Part shown: positions 62,041 to 64,000 of the stretch, in pieces
Position numbering within the stretch: position 1 is the first letter of the stretch
How the letters are laid out: each line of letters opens with the position of its first letter
Assembly: GCF_040802235.1 (NCBI RefSeq)
Contig: NC_133157.1
Location: forward strand, 36,050,501 to 36,114,500
Direction of reading: 5' to 3'
DNA: 64,000 nt
Origin: Manis javanica
Lineage: Eukaryota > Chordata > Mammalia > Pholidota > Manidae
Translations under genes and position numbers: made by a program
Notes under the pieces: generated by a model
Told to the model about the DNA's origin: nothing
The model's input: only the letters and a program-made list of their open reading frames with translations
Database searches by the model: none

Positions 62041-62879
62041 CTGTTACTCCCCTCCTAGTAGTCCCCCTGCTTGGTCAGGCTGGGGGGCCCTGGAGACACT
62101 GGACTGGGGGCAGAGAAGGAATTTCAACATGAAATGTTTTGTTCATTAACAGAGAACATAGGGGGAAATTCCCTTTCTGCCTGGGCCTGGGCAGCCCAGG
62201 CGGATACTCAAAAGCTAATGTGAAAAATCAAGTCTGGGCTGCAGAGTGGAGAGGGGGTTATGTTAAGGGTGGGGAACAGGAACCTCCTCTTAGACTCCTG
62301 ATTTTCAGGGGTTTCCTGAGCCTTAATCTTTCCTCCTTTTAGGGATTTCATTCCCAATGTTTCAGGTTGCCCTCAAACTTCCTTTTTAGCAAAGCAGAAG
62401 GAATTGGAGTAAGACTGTAATTAGAACTTCCAGCTAAAGTGTAAGGAAGAATATCAAAAGGGGAGAGGACTTGGGCCTATCCAAGTAATTTAGAATTCTG
62501 ATAGAGTATGTTGGAAAAGGTAGGCAGGAAATCTGAGGGGGACTTGGAGCAAAAGTGAAAGCACCTCTTTCTATCAGAGTGGCTTTAGAGAGCCCTGGTG
62601 AGGTGGGAAGAGAAGATAGCTCCACAGAGTTGGGGGCAATGCCAGGCTGAATGCCCTCATTATGACTTCAGCCCTCTCCCATTCTCTACCTTTAGGGAAT
62701 CTTTGCCCTTTCTGGTGCCAGAGGTTGGACAGGTCAGGGCATACTTAGGCAGAGGTCCAGCTGACAGGATTCCAGAAGGGGGTCTGCAGGATGGGGGTGT
62801 TGTGAGTGGGCCCTGGAAGTTGTCCCAGGATTGGGGTGAGTTGTCCAGCAGGGTGTGGGTGCTGAGCTGGACCCTGAGT

Positions 62880-63013
62880 GTGGGGGGCGCTGTGGCCCCC
62901 CCCCCCCAGCTCTGCCTGGGGCTGTGTCAGATCGGGTTTCTCGGCGCCTGGAGCCTCTGCGAGGCCGAGCTGTTCCCGGGCCCCAGCCAAGCCGCCCTGG
63001 GCGCTGGCACTGC
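62880..63013 (+). promoter_or_regulatory. GC-rich segment, possible first exon of CNTFR
   Basis: CpG content rises (about 62930-63090) with GCGCCTGG, GAGGCCGAGC and CCGCCCTGGGCGC, and a possible donor ACTGC|GTGAGG after 63013. Human CNTFR begins about 20 kb beyond RPP25L in the same direction, and this lies about 13.5 kb beyond RPP25L. No CNTFR coding sequence is present, so the name is a synteny guess and the gene symbol is left empty. Confidence 0.3.
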
Positions 63014-63113
63014 GTGAGGAAGCACTGGGGTTGGGGGGGAGCGAGGGGGGACTGTTAGAGTGTTTACGTAACGGCCTCCCGGAGCCCGCCCCGACCCGCC
63101 AAACCCCAGCGTG

Positions 63114-63330
63114 GGGCTTCGTGTGATTGAGAACGTGTGTAACTGCATGTGTGCCTGTGACTGAATATATGGCTGTGTGTGCGACTGTGTCTATGCACAA
63201 CATACAGACACAACGTTGTGCAAGTATGTGATTCGGGGAGTCCCGCCAGTCTGGTTCTCAGCTCTCGACTCCCAGTGCGAAGTTTAACTCTGAGACTGAG
63301 TGTGTGACTTTACATGATGGGTGTGTTTGG
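63114..63330 (+). repeat. Degenerate TGTGACTGTG tract
   Basis: Imperfect gtgtgac/ctgtgtgtgcgactgtg words just right of the GC-rich segment, like the sense-strand tract following the first IL11RA exon. Confidence 0.5.
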
Positions 63331-64000
63331 CATTTGTAGGTAAGGCAGAGAGTCTGCATATGAGCATTCATAACTTTGGGTAGCCAGGCATGTGTCCCTT
63401 AGTGGAACTTTCTGGTGGTATAGCAGGTTAGAGATGAGTACTATTTCCCCCCAGAGAGCACCGAAAAAGACCACAGGAGGTGATGGGGGGTGGGGTTCTC
63501 CTTCCTTGAGGACACATCAGCAGGAATGGGGAAGGATCCATGATACCCAAAGGCTTGGGATGGCACAGTTGACTTCTGGGGGTGAGGGGTAGGATGTGGT
63601 TCAAGTTTAGGTCATGTGCCAGGGTGGAGCCAAAAGTCCTGCCACAGAGTCCTCTTTCATGGTGGCTGTAAAATCCCAGGGCCTCAAAATCAAGAACTTC
63701 CCCTAATTTCCTAAGGCCTTCTAGGATTATCAAATATGGGATCCCCATCACTTGCAGGGCACTAAAGCTCTGAACTGGGGGAGTTATTTCTGGCTGTTCC
63801 TCATGGGAGAGGCAGATAGTAAGATGGATGAAGATGGGGTGGGGCTGGGGGAAGGATGTCCTTGGAATGGGGTGTGGATTAAGGATAAGTGCGCTGAGAC
63901 AGTGAAGGGGGCTGGTGTGGAGTTGGGGAGGCCGGGGATAAGAGCGCCCAGTAAAGCTGAAGAGGAGACAGGGCCACATCTTGCAAGGGCTTTGGAACCC
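63331..64000. other. Right-end unannotated sequence
   Basis: No gene, repeat family or clear signal recognised. A 183-codon open frame on the minus strand has no splice or family support. Confidence 0.4.

Noticed and set aside
63428-63979. 183-codon minus-strand frame at the right end
   Set aside because: No homology recognised, no clear start context, and it lies in the expected first intron of CNTFR.

Overview
The window is nuclear DNA from a placental mammal. It is a contiguous piece of the block known in human as 9p13.3, read in the opposite orientation. Six spliced or single-exon genes can be recognised by full-length protein similarity: IL11RA and GALT on the minus strand, and SIGMAR1, ARID3C, DCTN3 and RPP25L on the plus strand. 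A decayed CCL27 and a short three-exon gene I cannot name lie at the left end. Exons, phases and splice signals were read by eye, and the coding sums are exact multiples of three: IL11RA 411 aa, GALT 359 aa, SIGMAR1 223 aa, ARID3C 411 aa, DCTN3 186 aa, RPP25L 163 aa.

Layout. 1.0-1.7 kb: unnamed 87-aa gene (+). 4.4-5.1 kb: CCL27 (+), with TATA box, signal peptide and poly(A) signal kept but the reading frame broken. 5.2-13.6 kb: IL11RA (-), tail to tail with CCL27. 15.2-18.5 kb: GALT (-), whose usual start codon is absent so that translation must begin at the equivalent of human codon 20. 18.6-23.2 kb: intergenic DNA with a class II retroviral fossil. 23.2-26.25 kb: SIGMAR1. 26.3-31.8 kb: repeat-rich intergenic DNA with nested insertions (a solo LTR inside a 5'-inverted L1, and an MLT1 LTR inside an L2). 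31.9-39.75 kb: ARID3C. 40.2-46.4 kb: DCTN3. 47.7-49.45 kb: RPP25L. 49.5-64 kb: non-coding DNA ending in a GC-rich segment where, by synteny, the first exon of CNTFR would be expected.

Organism. No Alu, B1/B2, carnivore SINEC, ERE or other young lineage SINE was recognised; only old MIR, L2, MaLR, hAT and L1M copies and one class II ERV were. Independent CCL27 inactivation has been reported in Cetacea, Pholidota, Sirenia, Chiroptera and Rodentia. Broken CCL27 with no young SINEs would fit a pangolin or some bats better than a cetacean, but the sequence alone does not settle it.

How the genes relate. They share a neighbourhood rather than a pathway: a cytokine receptor chain (IL11RA), the Leloir-pathway uridylyltransferase (GALT), an ER chaperone (SIGMAR1), an AT-rich DNA-binding factor (ARID3C), a dynactin subunit (DCTN3) and an Alba-family RNase P/MRP-related protein (RPP25L). 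Each recognised gene except CCL27 starts in or beside a GC-rich segment. Degenerate 25-60 bp tandem repeats fill several short introns, and sense-strand pyrimidine-rich tracts lie in at least two first introns.
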